Below are positions 1 to 5,819 of a stretch of DNA of 11,166 nucleotides, piece by piece. This DNA comes from Deltaproteobacteria bacterium CG07_land_8_20_14_0_80_60_11 (GTDB lineage Bacteria; Desulfobacterota; Desulfobaccia; Desulfobaccales; 0-14-0-80-60-11). The position numbers and the translations under genes are program-made. How positions within the stretch are numbered: the first letter of the stretch is position 1; every line of letters begins with the position of its first letter. The notes under the pieces are model-generated. The model saw only the letters and a list, made by a program, of their open reading frames with translations, ran no database searches and was not told where the DNA came from. Location: NCBI GenBank assembly GCA_002779455.1, contig PEWM01000023.1, forward strand, positions 1 to 11,166. Reading direction: 5' to 3'.

Positions 1-122
1 ATGGGTTAATAATTAGCATGATAAGTATAGTTTGTCAAGCAATAAAATACATTTACATGGGTACAGAAATAAGCCCCAAAAACCAATTTTATTCCTAAAA
101 TATCAATACGTTAACCACCATT
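1..122. other. AT-rich flank without a recognisable gene
   Basis: This stretch is clearly AT-richer than the 761-9438 block. I see no ribosome binding site or ATG leading into the next reading frame. The frame used by the following gene is open only from base 99, after a TAA at 96-98. I see no homologous coding sequence here that would restore the missing N-terminus of the downstream protein. It may be a decayed or recombined junction. Confidence 0.4.
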
Positions 123-638
123 TTGCCCGGGAAAAGTGAGGAACTTCCGTTAGAAGTTGAAAAATGTGGAAGTTGGATATTTGATAAAAATAAATGGGAA
201 TTGTTACACCAAAAATGGCGAGAGTGCTCCGAGGTTATCTTGAAAATGAAAGACTGGTGTGACCGGAGGAAGATAAAACTGGTAATAGCCATTCTCCCTG
301 ACCAGTTTCAGGTGGACCAGGCATTAAGAGAAGCGGTTTTAAATAAATATAAACATATTGCCGAGAAAAATTTGGACCTGAGCCATCCTGATAATCTCAT
401 CATGAATTTTTGCCGGACCCATAACATCCATTGCCTGGACATGTTGGGGCAATTCCAAGAGCAGGGGAAAACCGGGATGTTATATGCCTCAAGGGATACG
501 CATTGGAATGAAGCGGGCAACCGCCTGGCGGCTGACCTGATATTTAAGTATCTTGAAAAAAATCGGTTACTACCACCCCGGCCGCGGCGGCTTACCCCGC
601 CTGGCGGGCCATCCAGTGGCGCCTGGCGGCGATACTGA
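123..638 (+). CDS. C-terminal fragment of an SGNH/AlgX-AlgJ-like acyltransferase or hydrolase, probable remnant
   Basis: The 171-residue product resembles only the C-terminal part of SGNH-fold proteins that modify exopolysaccharides. It has a hydrophobic strand followed by Pro-Asp (KLVIAILPDQF, residues 52-62), a later Cys-x-x-x-x-Ile-x-x-Leu-Asp segment (97-106), and the catalytic block DTHW (125-128, Asp125 and His127) followed by NEAGNRLAAD. The N-terminal block with the nucleophilic Ser (GDS-like) is absent, and a full member would be about twice this length. The only start is a TTG with no visible Shine-Dalgarno sequence, and the frame is closed 24 bases upstream, so I read it as a 5'-truncated remnant rather than a working enzyme. 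From about residue 151 the protein turns Pro/Arg/Gly-rich because the DNA there is a GC-rich palindromic repeat. That suggests the original C-terminus was also replaced. Base composition is lower in G+C than in the genes to the right. The SGNH assignment is moderate and the substrate is unknown. Confidence 0.5.
   Translation: MPGKSEELPLEVEKCGSWIFDKNKWELLHQKWRECSEVILKMKDWCDRRKIKLVIAILPDQFQVDQALREAVLNKYKHIAEKNLDLSHPDNLIMNFCRTHNIHCLDMLGQFQEQGKTGMLYASRDTHWNEAGNRLAADLIFKYLEKNRLLPPRPRRLTPPGGPSSGAWRRY
572..634. repeat. GC-rich palindromic (REP-like) stretch at the end of the SGNH remnant
   Basis: The composition changes abruptly from AT-rich coding sequence to GC-rich at about 572. Within it lies CCCGCC-T-GGCGGG (596-608), a 6-base inverted repeat around one base, followed by a related GCGCCTGGCGGCG motif (620-631). 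The 12-base word CCGCCTGGCGGG recurs, reverse-complemented, at the 3' end of the PHP gene (3054-3065). It reads through in frame and ends the SGNH fragment with foreign-looking residues. Confidence 0.45.
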
Positions 639-760
639 AGGAAGAATAACTGCATTTGTGTTAAGAAAGCCGGTTAAGAAGTATCTTCAGAACTGAGGTC
701 CAAAGTTCAGGGTTATGGTTTTCCGCGGCATTTTTGAGTATCCAGCCGGCAGTTATAAAA

Positions 761-2050
761 TTACACCTTCTTCTCCCACCGGAGCAAATCCGTCACCTGG
801 GCCAGGGTGCTGCCCTCCTTGATCTCCTCCCGGATGCGGTTTTCTTTTTCCAGGACGTCCATGGCCCGGTTGGCGTATTCCACCGCCAGGCGGGCGGCCA
901 GGACCGTCACCCCGTCGTCGTCCCCCAGGAGCCAGTCCCCGGGCTCCACCTTCTGGTTGCCGATGCGGATGGGGACGCCGATCTCCCCGAACCCCTTGGG
1001 CTCCCCGGCGTTGGGCATTACCAGGCGGGAGAAGGCCGGGAAGCCCAGTTTGACGATGTCCCCGGTGTCCCGGATGGCCCCGTCGATGACCACCCCGTTG
1101 AGCCCCCGCTGGATGGCCGAATGGGTGGCCAGTTCGCCCCAGATGGCCGGCCCCACGCCCCCGGCGTCGATGACCAGCACGTCGCCCGGCTGGGCCAGGT
1201 CGATGGCCTCCACCGGCTTGGCCCAATCCCCGGGATAGGTGCGCACCGTCAGGGCCCGGCCCACCAGGCGCATCCCCGGGGCCAGGGGGCGCATACCCTC
1301 CAGCACCCCGCTCCGGTGCAGGGCGTCGGAGAGATTGGCGGCGGACACCATCTCCAGCACCCGGCGGATCTCCTCGGCGCCGCCCCGCTTGAACAGGGTG
1401 GTGGGAATGGCCACGCCTTCATCCAGGGCCCGGCGGATCTCCTGCGTTGCGGCCGCCGGGTCCAGGGCCTTGGTGATGGCCCCGCCCACGATGACATAGG
1501 CGGCCCCGTGGCTAACGGCTGCGGCCGCGGTCTCGGAGTTGATGCCCCCGGCCACCCCCACGGGCACGTGCACCGCCCGGCTCACTTCGTGCAGGATGGC
1601 AAAGGGGTCCCGGCCCCGCATCTGCTCATCGATAGCCACGTGCACCGAAATGTAATCGGCCCCGAGGTCCTCCACCTGCTTCGCCCGGGCCACCGGATCG
1701 GCCACCGCGATGAGGTCCACCGCAATCTTGGCGCCGTAATTCTTCCCGGCCTGGATGCACTCCGCGATGGTGGCGTCGGTGGCCGTCCCCAGGACGTCGA
1801 TGATCTGGGCCCCGGCCTTGGCGGCGGACTCCACCTCGATACGCCCCGCGTCCATGATCTTCATGTCGGCCACGATGGTCTTGCCGGGGAAGAGCCTTTT
1901 CAACTCCCGCACCGCGTCCAGACCTTCGCTCTTGATCAGGGGCGTGCCGGCTTCGACCCAATCCACCCCGGCGGGTACGGCCTGCTCGGCCACGCGCACG
2001 GCCCGGTGCAAATCCACAAAATCCAGCGCTAACTGCAAGATGGGAGGCAT
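761..2050 (-). CDS. hxlA: Bifunctional 3-hexulose-6-phosphate synthase / RraA-like protein fusion
   Basis: The 429-residue product has two domains. Residues 1-212 are 3-hexulose-6-phosphate synthase, a TIM barrel of the orotidine-5'-phosphate decarboxylase suprafamily. Asp10 ends the first strand (LQLALD), the signature DMKIMD gives Asp62, Lys64 and Asp67, and the phosphate-binding end is VGVAGGI and VIVGGAI (164-192). It condenses formaldehyde with ribulose-5-phosphate in the cytoplasm, or runs in reverse to release pentose. Residues about 225-425 are an RraA-like (demethylmenaquinone methyltransferase/HMG aldolase superfamily) domain. It has GDVLVIDAGG (289-298) and, about 20 residues on, GVVIDGAIRD (319-328) with the Arg-Asp pair typical of the metal-dependent aldolase members. 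Start: ATG preceded by AGGA seven bases upstream. It follows hxlB with 95 bases between, nearly all of it a hairpin element, and is probably co-transcribed. Fusions of this architecture are known and are annotated as synthase/ribonuclease regulator. The RNase E regulator role is doubtful for this domain, and a small-molecule aldolase or decarboxylase function is as likely. Confidence 0.9.
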   Translation of the reverse strand: MPPILQLALDFVDLHRAVRVAEQAVPAGVDWVEAGTPLIKSEGLDAVRELKRLFPGKTIVADMKIMDAGRIEVESAAKAGAQIIDVLGTATDATIAECIQAGKNYGAKIAVDLIAVADPVARAKQVEDLGADYISVHVAIDEQMRGRDPFAILHEVSRAVHVPVGVAGGINSETAAAAVSHGAAYVIVGGAITKALDPAAATQEIRRALDEGVAIPTTLFKRGGAEEIRRVLEMVSAANLSDALHRSGVLEGMRPLAPGMRLVGRALTVRTYPGDWAKPVEAIDLAQPGDVLVIDAGGVGPAIWGELATHSAIQRGLNGVVIDGAIRDTGDIVKLGFPAFSRLVMPNAGEPKGFGEIGVPIRIGNQKVEPGDWLLGDDDGVTVLAARLAVEYANRAMDVLEKENRIREEIKEGSTLAQVTDLLRWEKKV

Positions 2051-2070
2051 AGTAATTTCCTAAAGAAGTG

Positions 2071-2145
2071 TTTTTGGGGGGAGGGGGGCGATATATGACG
2101 TTACCGTATTTATGAAATACTGTACTTGGCCCCCTCCCCCAAAAA
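2071..2145. repeat. Long G/C-homopolymer hairpin filling the hxlB-hxlA gap
   Basis: The left arm is T5-G6-A-G6-C (2071-2089). The right arm is G-C5-T-C5-A5 (2129-2145), its reverse complement apart from one extra G in each run. Between them, 2106-2119 forms a second small hairpin, GTATTT and AAATAC around a two-base loop. The right arm abuts the hxlB stop codon and the left arm ends about 20 bases before the hxlA start. The arms end in A or T runs that pair with each other and no free T tract follows, so it does not look like an ordinary intrinsic terminator. It could be an mRNA processing or attenuation structure, or a small MITE-like insertion. Confidence 0.6.
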
Positions 2146-2763
2146 TTACTCCAAATCGGCGTGGCGGTCCAGGACTTCGCCCCGGTTTCTTCCCAGGCGC
2201 CGCTCGTAGAGGATCAGCACCACGGCTTCCAGGAACAGGAAGGTGGCCTGTTCGAACAGGCTGCCGGGGCATTGCACCGACTTGGCTTCCTGGTTCAGGG
2301 TCAGTTTGGTGGTCCCGGGAATGTTGATCGTTACCTGGGCCTCCTGGCCGATAATGGATTCGGGGTGGGTGGTCAGGGCCAGGGTGCGGACGCCCGCGGC
2401 GTTGGCCCGGCGTTGCATCTCCCGGGGCTGGGCCGTCTCCCCGGAGCCGGACATGACGATGAGCAGGTCGCCGGGACGGACCCTCGGGGTAGTGGTCTCC
2501 CCCACAAAATAGACGGTGAAACCCAGGTGCATCAACCGCATCAAGAAGCCCCGGAGGATAAATCCCGACCGGCCGGCGGCGCAGCCGAAAATCCGGGGGG
2601 CGGTTTCCACTTCTTTGATGAGGGTCTCGGCCATATCCGGAGTGAGGCGGGCCAGCACGGCTCCCAGCTCCTCGTGCATCTGGTCCAAGGCCTGCGTGAA
2701 TTTGAGCCCGTGCGCCGGCTCGGCGATTACGGCCCCCCGTTGGGGGTGCGGAAGGCAATCCAT
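2146..2763 (-). CDS. hxlB: 6-phospho-3-hexuloisomerase (SIS domain)
   Basis: The 205-residue protein is the usual length for this family. It isomerises 3-hexulose-6-phosphate to fructose-6-phosphate, the second step of the ribulose monophosphate pathway. It is one SIS domain. After an N-terminal helix comes GCAAGRSGFILRGFLMRLMHLG (60-81), matching the family's GAGRSG followed by an R-x-F-x-M-R-L helix. Next come the sugar-phosphate loop SGSGET (105-110) and PGSLFEQ (166-172), whose Glu171 corresponds to the expected catalytic base. The start is fixed by AAAGGAGGG about eight bases before the ATG at 2763; a longer frame to 2808 lacks such a signal. It is the first gene of the pair and hxlA follows. 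GmhA-type heptose isomerases also have SIS domains, but the RuMP neighbour and the FEQ motif favour hxlB. Confidence 0.9.
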   Translation of the reverse strand: MDCLPHPQRGAVIAEPAHGLKFTQALDQMHEELGAVLARLTPDMAETLIKEVETAPRIFGCAAGRSGFILRGFLMRLMHLGFTVYFVGETTTPRVRPGDLLIVMSGSGETAQPREMQRRANAAGVRTLALTTHPESIIGQEAQVTINIPGTTKLTLNQEAKSVQCPGSLFEQATFLFLEAVVLILYERRLGRNRGEVLDRHADLE

Positions 2764-2785
2764 GGTTTTCCCTCCTTTAAGTCTC

Positions 2786-2805
2786 GGTCCAAATCGGTTT
2801 GGATC
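2786..2805. promoter_or_regulatory. Palindrome in the hxlB leader, possible operator
   Basis: TCCAAA (2788-2793) and TTTGGA (2798-2803) flank the four bases TCGG. One more G-C pair and a G-T wobble extend the stem outward. It sits about 23 bases before the hxlB start, upstream of the Shine-Dalgarno sequence. That position would suit a repressor site or an RNA hairpin in the leader. No regulator gene is adjacent, so a function is only suggested. Confidence 0.35.
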
Positions 2806-2853
2806 CAAGCTCTCCAGTCAGTGGGAAGAATCTTAACAGGAATTTAACACAGC

Positions 2854-2869
2854 CGCAGAGAAATTGCCA
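2854..2869 (-). promoter_or_regulatory. Putative sigma-54 (-24/-12) promoter for hxlBA
   Basis: Read on the minus strand this is TGGCAATTTCTCTGCG. It has the invariant GG and GC dinucleotides with the required ten bases between them, a complete TGGCA at -24 and CTGC in place of TTGC at -12. It lies about 90 bases before the hxlB start, upstream of the leader palindrome. I found no convincing sigma-70 pair here. An isolated match of this quality can occur by chance. Confidence 0.3.
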
Positions 2870-3003
2870 GAATTGTCATAGATTGAGGCCGGGCCGGATA
2901 ATTTTTTCCCGGTCTAATTGAGGTTGGGGCCATGGAGGGTGAGGGCGGGCCGAAATAGTAGGGACACAAGTCATTTCCATGTATCTTGATAATAAAGCCG
3001 GTT

Positions 3004-3022
3004 AAAAAATACCTTATGGTAT
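3004..3022 (-). terminator. Possible weak intrinsic terminator after the PHP gene
   Basis: On the minus strand ATACC-ATAA-GGTAT is followed directly by a run of Ts, about 30 bases after the PHP stop codon. The stem is only five pairs and AT-rich. A second hairpin (CCCCG-CAC-CGGGG) lies closer to the stop. Termination here would separate the hxl pair from the envelope genes upstream. Confidence 0.35.
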
Positions 3023-3050
3023 GAGATCGAACCCCGCACCGGGGCGCCGG

Positions 3051-3980
3051 TTACCCGCCAGGCGGATATTCCCGGCGGCGCCAGGCTTTCAGGGCGGTAA
3101 CCAGGTGGTAGGTGAGCCGGTCCTGGCAGGGCATGGACCCCAGGGAGATTTCCGGCTTGTTGAGGCCGTGGTAGTCGGACCCGCCGGTGACCAGGAGGTC
3201 AAGCTCCTGCGTTAGCTTCAGGTACAGGGCAATCTGTTCCGGGGTGTGCTCGGAGTAGAAAACTTCCAGCCCCGCCAACCCCTGGCCTTTGAGCTCGACG
3301 ACCAGGTTTTTCAGGGCATAGGCCGAGCCCAGGTTCAGGGTGAACGGGTGGGCCAGGACCGGGATGCCTTTCGCCTCCCGGATCATGGTCAGGGCCTGGT
3401 CAGGGGGGAAGCGGAATTTGCTGACGTAGGCGGGCTTGCGCCAGCCCAGGTACTTGTCGAAGGCCTCCTGCAGGTCACGGATGTAGCCCGACTCCATCAA
3501 GGCCCGGGCGATGTGGGGCCGGCCCACCTGCCCGCCGCCGGAGATTTCCTCCACCCGGGCCATGGTGATGGGGATACCCAGGGCGTTCAGCTTATTGATG
3601 ATCTGGGGGTTGCGGTCGATCCGGGCCTGTTTGAGCACCGCCAGGCGCTCGTCCAGGCGGCCGTTGGTGTAGTCCACGAACAGGCCCAGGATGTGCATGG
3701 TGCCGCCGGGGAACTGGGCGCTGATCTCCACCCCGGGGATGACCTCCAGCCCGAGGCGCGCCCCCGCGGCCACGGCCTCGGGTAAGCCGTCCACCGTGTC
3801 GTGGTCGGTCAGCGCCATGGCCGTAAGGCCCCCCTCTTTGGCCAGGCGCACCACCTCCGCCGGACTGTAAGAGCCGTCAGAGGCGCTGGAATGGACGTGC
3901 AGGTCGATGAGCTCTTTTATTTCAAGCCTCCCATAATTCTCTCTCGGTCCCAAGCCCCTGCTTGGCAAGCGAGTTGGCAA
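3051..3980 (-). CDS. PHP-domain phosphoesterase (YciV/RNase AM-like)
   Basis: This is a metal-dependent phosphoesterase of the PHP family, closest in motif order to the YciV/TrpH group. Characterised members hydrolyse 3',5'-nucleoside bisphosphates or trim RNA 5' ends. Visible metal ligands, in order (309-residue numbering): DLHVHSSASDG (26-36), TDHD (58-61), PGVEIS (82-87), GRPHIAR (153-159), AHP (210-212) and GSDYHG (267-272). All the motifs expected of an active enzyme are present. The start is uncertain. The TTG at 3980 has no Shine-Dalgarno sequence, and residues 1-18 are encoded by a duplicated 12-base unit and part of a palindrome. Family homology begins only at about residue 22. A GGGAGG lies near 3930, followed by ATG GGA in a different frame that stops after five codons, so a one-base indel at the true start is possible. 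The last residues, PPGG, are encoded by the repeat word CCGCCTGGCGGG. Confidence 0.85.
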   Translation of the reverse strand: MPTRLPSRGLGPRENYGRLEIKELIDLHVHSSASDGSYSPAEVVRLAKEGGLTAMALTDHDTVDGLPEAVAAGARLGLEVIPGVEISAQFPGGTMHILGLFVDYTNGRLDERLAVLKQARIDRNPQIINKLNALGIPITMARVEEISGGGQVGRPHIARALMESGYIRDLQEAFDKYLGWRKPAYVSKFRFPPDQALTMIREAKGIPVLAHPFTLNLGSAYALKNLVVELKGQGLAGLEVFYSEHTPEQIALYLKLTQELDLLVTGGSDYHGLNKPEISLGSMPCQDRLTYHLVTALKAWRRREYPPGG

Positions 3981-3985
3981 GCGAG
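3962..3985. repeat. Tandem 12-base duplication at the PHP 5' end
   Basis: TTGGCAAGCGAG occurs twice in exact head-to-tail copies (3962-3973 and 3974-3985). It lies next to a CCAAGC-CCCT-GCTTGG hairpin (3950-3965) that resembles a degenerate copy of the larger palindrome at 4011-4040. The duplication falls inside the longest possible PHP frame, which is a reason to doubt that frame's start. Confidence 0.7.
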
Positions 3986-4010
3986 TATGCCGTAGTAACT
4001 TAGGATTTCC

Positions 4011-4062
4011 CTCGTTCCCAAGCAGGAGCTTGGGAACGAGGAGATGGCGGGCAGTGCCCGCC
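4011..4062. repeat. REP-like double palindrome between the PHP gene and hldE
   Basis: A perfect 13-base inverted repeat, CTCGTTCCCAAGC at 4011-4023 and its complement at 4028-4040, flanks AGGA. It is followed by a second hairpin, GGCGGGC-AGT-GCCCGCC (4046-4062). Palindromes built on GTTCCCAAGC are, as I recall, abundant interspersed repeats in several bacterial groups. It lies between two genes on the same strand and may act as a processing or mRNA-stability element. Confidence 0.7.
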
Positions 4063-4081
4063 CTGATCTGGGGGTGGGGGT

Positions 4082-4145
4082 TTGGGGGAGTTTTTTGTCA
4101 GGGCAAGGGCTCCTTACAAAAAAGCCCCTGGCCCCCTCCCCCAAC
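4082..4145 (-). terminator. Compound hairpin just after hldE, possible terminator or repeat
   Basis: On the minus strand this begins seven bases after the hldE stop. Outer arms are TTGGGGGAG (4083-4091) and CTCCCCCAA (4136-4144). Nested inside are TTTTTTGT (4091-4098) and ACAAAAAA (4116-4123), and near the centre is AAGG-GCT-CCTT. The minus-strand transcript would carry a T run within the structure. It also shares GGCCCCCTCCCCCAA (4130-4144) exactly with 2128-2142 in the hxlB-hxlA hairpin, so the two may be members of one repeat family. Confidence 0.4.
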
Positions 4146-4151
4146 TCTCTA

Positions 4152-5648
4152 TCATCCGCCATTCTTAATCCGCTGAATGAGATCCGAGACCGACACGGGT
4201 TCGGTGACGGGCAAGAGCGCCACCTGGCCGCCGTAACCGGCGACGATCTCCCGGCCCGCCACCTGCTCGGCCGGATAATTGCTCCCCTTGGTGAGGATGC
4301 CGGGCTTAAGCGATGCTAAGAGCTCCGGCAACTGGTGGCTGGTGAAGACGGTGACATAGTCCACCGCGGTTAGGGCCGCCAGGATGCGCACCCGTTGGTC
4401 CTCCCCGATGACCGGCCGGCCCTCCCCTTTCACCTGCCTGACTGAGGCGTCGGAGTCCACCGCCACCACCAGCACGTCCCCCAGGCGGCGGGATTCTTCC
4501 AGGAACTTGATGTGGCCGCCGTGGAGCAGGTCGAAACAGCCGTTGGTGAACACCACCGTTTTCCCCCGGGCCTGGAGCTGGGGCAGCAGCAGCCTCAATT
4601 CACCCGGCGTCCGGATTTTTTCTTCCAGCCGGCCCCCCCCCTGGCCCAACTCCCGGGCCAACTCGGCCCGAAAGATGGGGGCGGTGCCCACCTTGCCCAC
4701 CACCACGCCGGCGGCGACGTTGGCCAGCGCGGCCGCCAGAACCGGATCACCCCACTGAGCCAGACCCAGGGCCATGACCGCCGCCACCGTGTCGCCGGCC
4801 CCGGAGACGTCAAACACCTCCCGGGCCCGGGTGGGGATTTCGACCTCAGGCGCCCCGCCCACAAACAGGAGCATGCCTTCCGCCCCGAGGGTGATGAGCA
4901 GGCAATCCAGGGCGAGGCTCTCCCGGAGCTTGGCGCCGGCCCGCACCAGGTCCTCCCGCCGGGCCAGGGAGTAGCCCACCGCCAGTTCGGCTTCCCTGCG
5001 GTTGGGGGTGATCACCGTGGCGCCGGCGTAGCCGGAATAGTCCGCGCCTTTGGGGTCCACCACCACGGGATACCCCCGGGAGCGCCCCTGGGCGATCAGT
5101 TCTTGAAGCACGGCCGGCGTCAGGACGCCTTTGGCGTAATCGGACAGGACCAGGGCGTGGAGCCCGGGCAGACGGGCGGGTAAAAACTCCCGGGCGGCCG
5201 CCTCGAAGGCGGGCGGGGCCGGCGTCCGGCTCTCCCGGTCGATGCGCACCACCTGCTGGGAGGCGCCGATGACCCTGGTCTTCCGGGAGGTGCGGCGCGC
5301 CTGGTCCGTAAAGAGGCCGTCCACCGCCACTCCCAGCCGGACCATCTCTTGGGTCAGCAGGTGGCCGGGGTTATCATCTCCCACCAGGCCCAGGACTTCC
5401 ACCTGGGCCCCCAGGGCCACCAGGTTGTTGACCACGTTGCCGGCGCCCCCCAGGGTGCGGGTCTCCCGCTCCACCTCCACCACCGCCACCGGGGCCTCCG
5501 GGGAGATGCGCTCCACCTTCCCCCAGAGATACTCATCCAGCATAAAGTCCCCGGCCACCAGGACCCTGAGGTTGGAGAACCCCTCCAGGTCCAGGTTACG
5601 GAGGCGATCGCCGAGCATTTCGGCCTTATCCGGTGATTCGGGAGACAT
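4152..5648 (-). CDS. hldE: Bifunctional heptose-7-phosphate kinase / heptose-1-phosphate adenylyltransferase
   Basis: This enzyme (formerly rfaE) phosphorylates D-glycero-beta-D-manno-heptose-7-phosphate at C1 and later adenylylates the 1-phosphate, giving ADP-heptose for the LPS inner core. It has 498 residues from the ATG at 5648. Residues about 25-335 are a ribokinase (PfkB) fold: VAGDFMLDEYLWG (31-43), RISPEAPVAVVEV (47-59), GGAGNVVNN (67-75) and the anion-hole/catalytic DVSGAGDT (280-287, Asp286 as base). Residues about 362-497 are the cytidylyltransferase-like domain with FTNGCFDLLHGGHIKFL (367-383), including the nucleotide-binding HxGH-type motif. I prefer the start at 5648, with AGGGGA nine bases upstream. 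An in-frame ATG at 5684 would give 510 residues with a less typical leader. It follows ugd in the same direction, separated by a REP cluster. Both domains look intact. Confidence 0.93.
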   Translation of the reverse strand: MSPESPDKAEMLGDRLRNLDLEGFSNLRVLVAGDFMLDEYLWGKVERISPEAPVAVVEVERETRTLGGAGNVVNNLVALGAQVEVLGLVGDDNPGHLLTQEMVRLGVAVDGLFTDQARRTSRKTRVIGASQQVVRIDRESRTPAPPAFEAAAREFLPARLPGLHALVLSDYAKGVLTPAVLQELIAQGRSRGYPVVVDPKGADYSGYAGATVITPNRREAELAVGYSLARREDLVRAGAKLRESLALDCLLITLGAEGMLLFVGGAPEVEIPTRAREVFDVSGAGDTVAAVMALGLAQWGDPVLAAALANVAAGVVVGKVGTAPIFRAELARELGQGGGRLEEKIRTPGELRLLLPQLQARGKTVVFTNGCFDLLHGGHIKFLEESRRLGDVLVVAVDSDASVRQVKGEGRPVIGEDQRVRILAALTAVDYVTVFTSHQLPELLASLKPGILTKGSNYPAEQVAGREIVAGYGGQVALLPVTEPVSVSDLIQRIKNGG

Positions 5649-5722
5649 GGCTTGAGATCCCCTGAGGCTACCAGAAAAAGACATGGTGCACAGTGCGCAC
5701 CCTTTCTTCTCCGAAAAGTCCT

Positions 5723-5802
5723 TGGTGGCACCGGCATCTTGCCGGTGCGGCGCACAGGCTGGAAGCCTGTGCCACCAGAGGCGGCGGGCCCGGAGGCCCG
5801 CC
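5723..5802. repeat. REP cluster of three hairpins between ugd and hldE
   Basis: Three hairpins lie in tandem: GCACCGGCA-TCT-TGCCGGTGC (5728-5748), GCACAGGCT-GGA-AGCCTGTGC (5752-5772) and GGCGGGCC-CGGA-GGCCCGCC (5783-5802). The first two are also enclosed by TGGTGGCA (5723-5730) and TGCCACCA (5770-5777), so they can fold as one cruciform. Read through on the minus strand, the element gives the GTGFQPV...TGKMPVP peptide signature that such repeats leave in databases. It lies in the 171-base gap between two co-directional genes. Confidence 0.8.
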
Positions 5803-5819
5803 CTACCGGTTGATTACTC

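Noticed and set aside
734..2032. Long + strand frame of 432 codons opposite hxlA
   Set aside because: It is the antisense shadow of a high-G+C gene. The product is Gly/His/Pro/Asp-rich without a family, while the minus strand encodes a clear synthase-RraA fusion.
2060..2758. Second minus-strand frame across hxlB, 232 codons
   Set aside because: Its Arg/Gly/Pro-rich composition is an alternate-frame artefact; the SIS motifs are in the other frame.
4082..4145. Riboswitch or structured leader upstream of the PHP gene
   Set aside because: The hairpins fit interspersed repeats and a terminator-like structure after hldE. No known aptamer core could be recognised.
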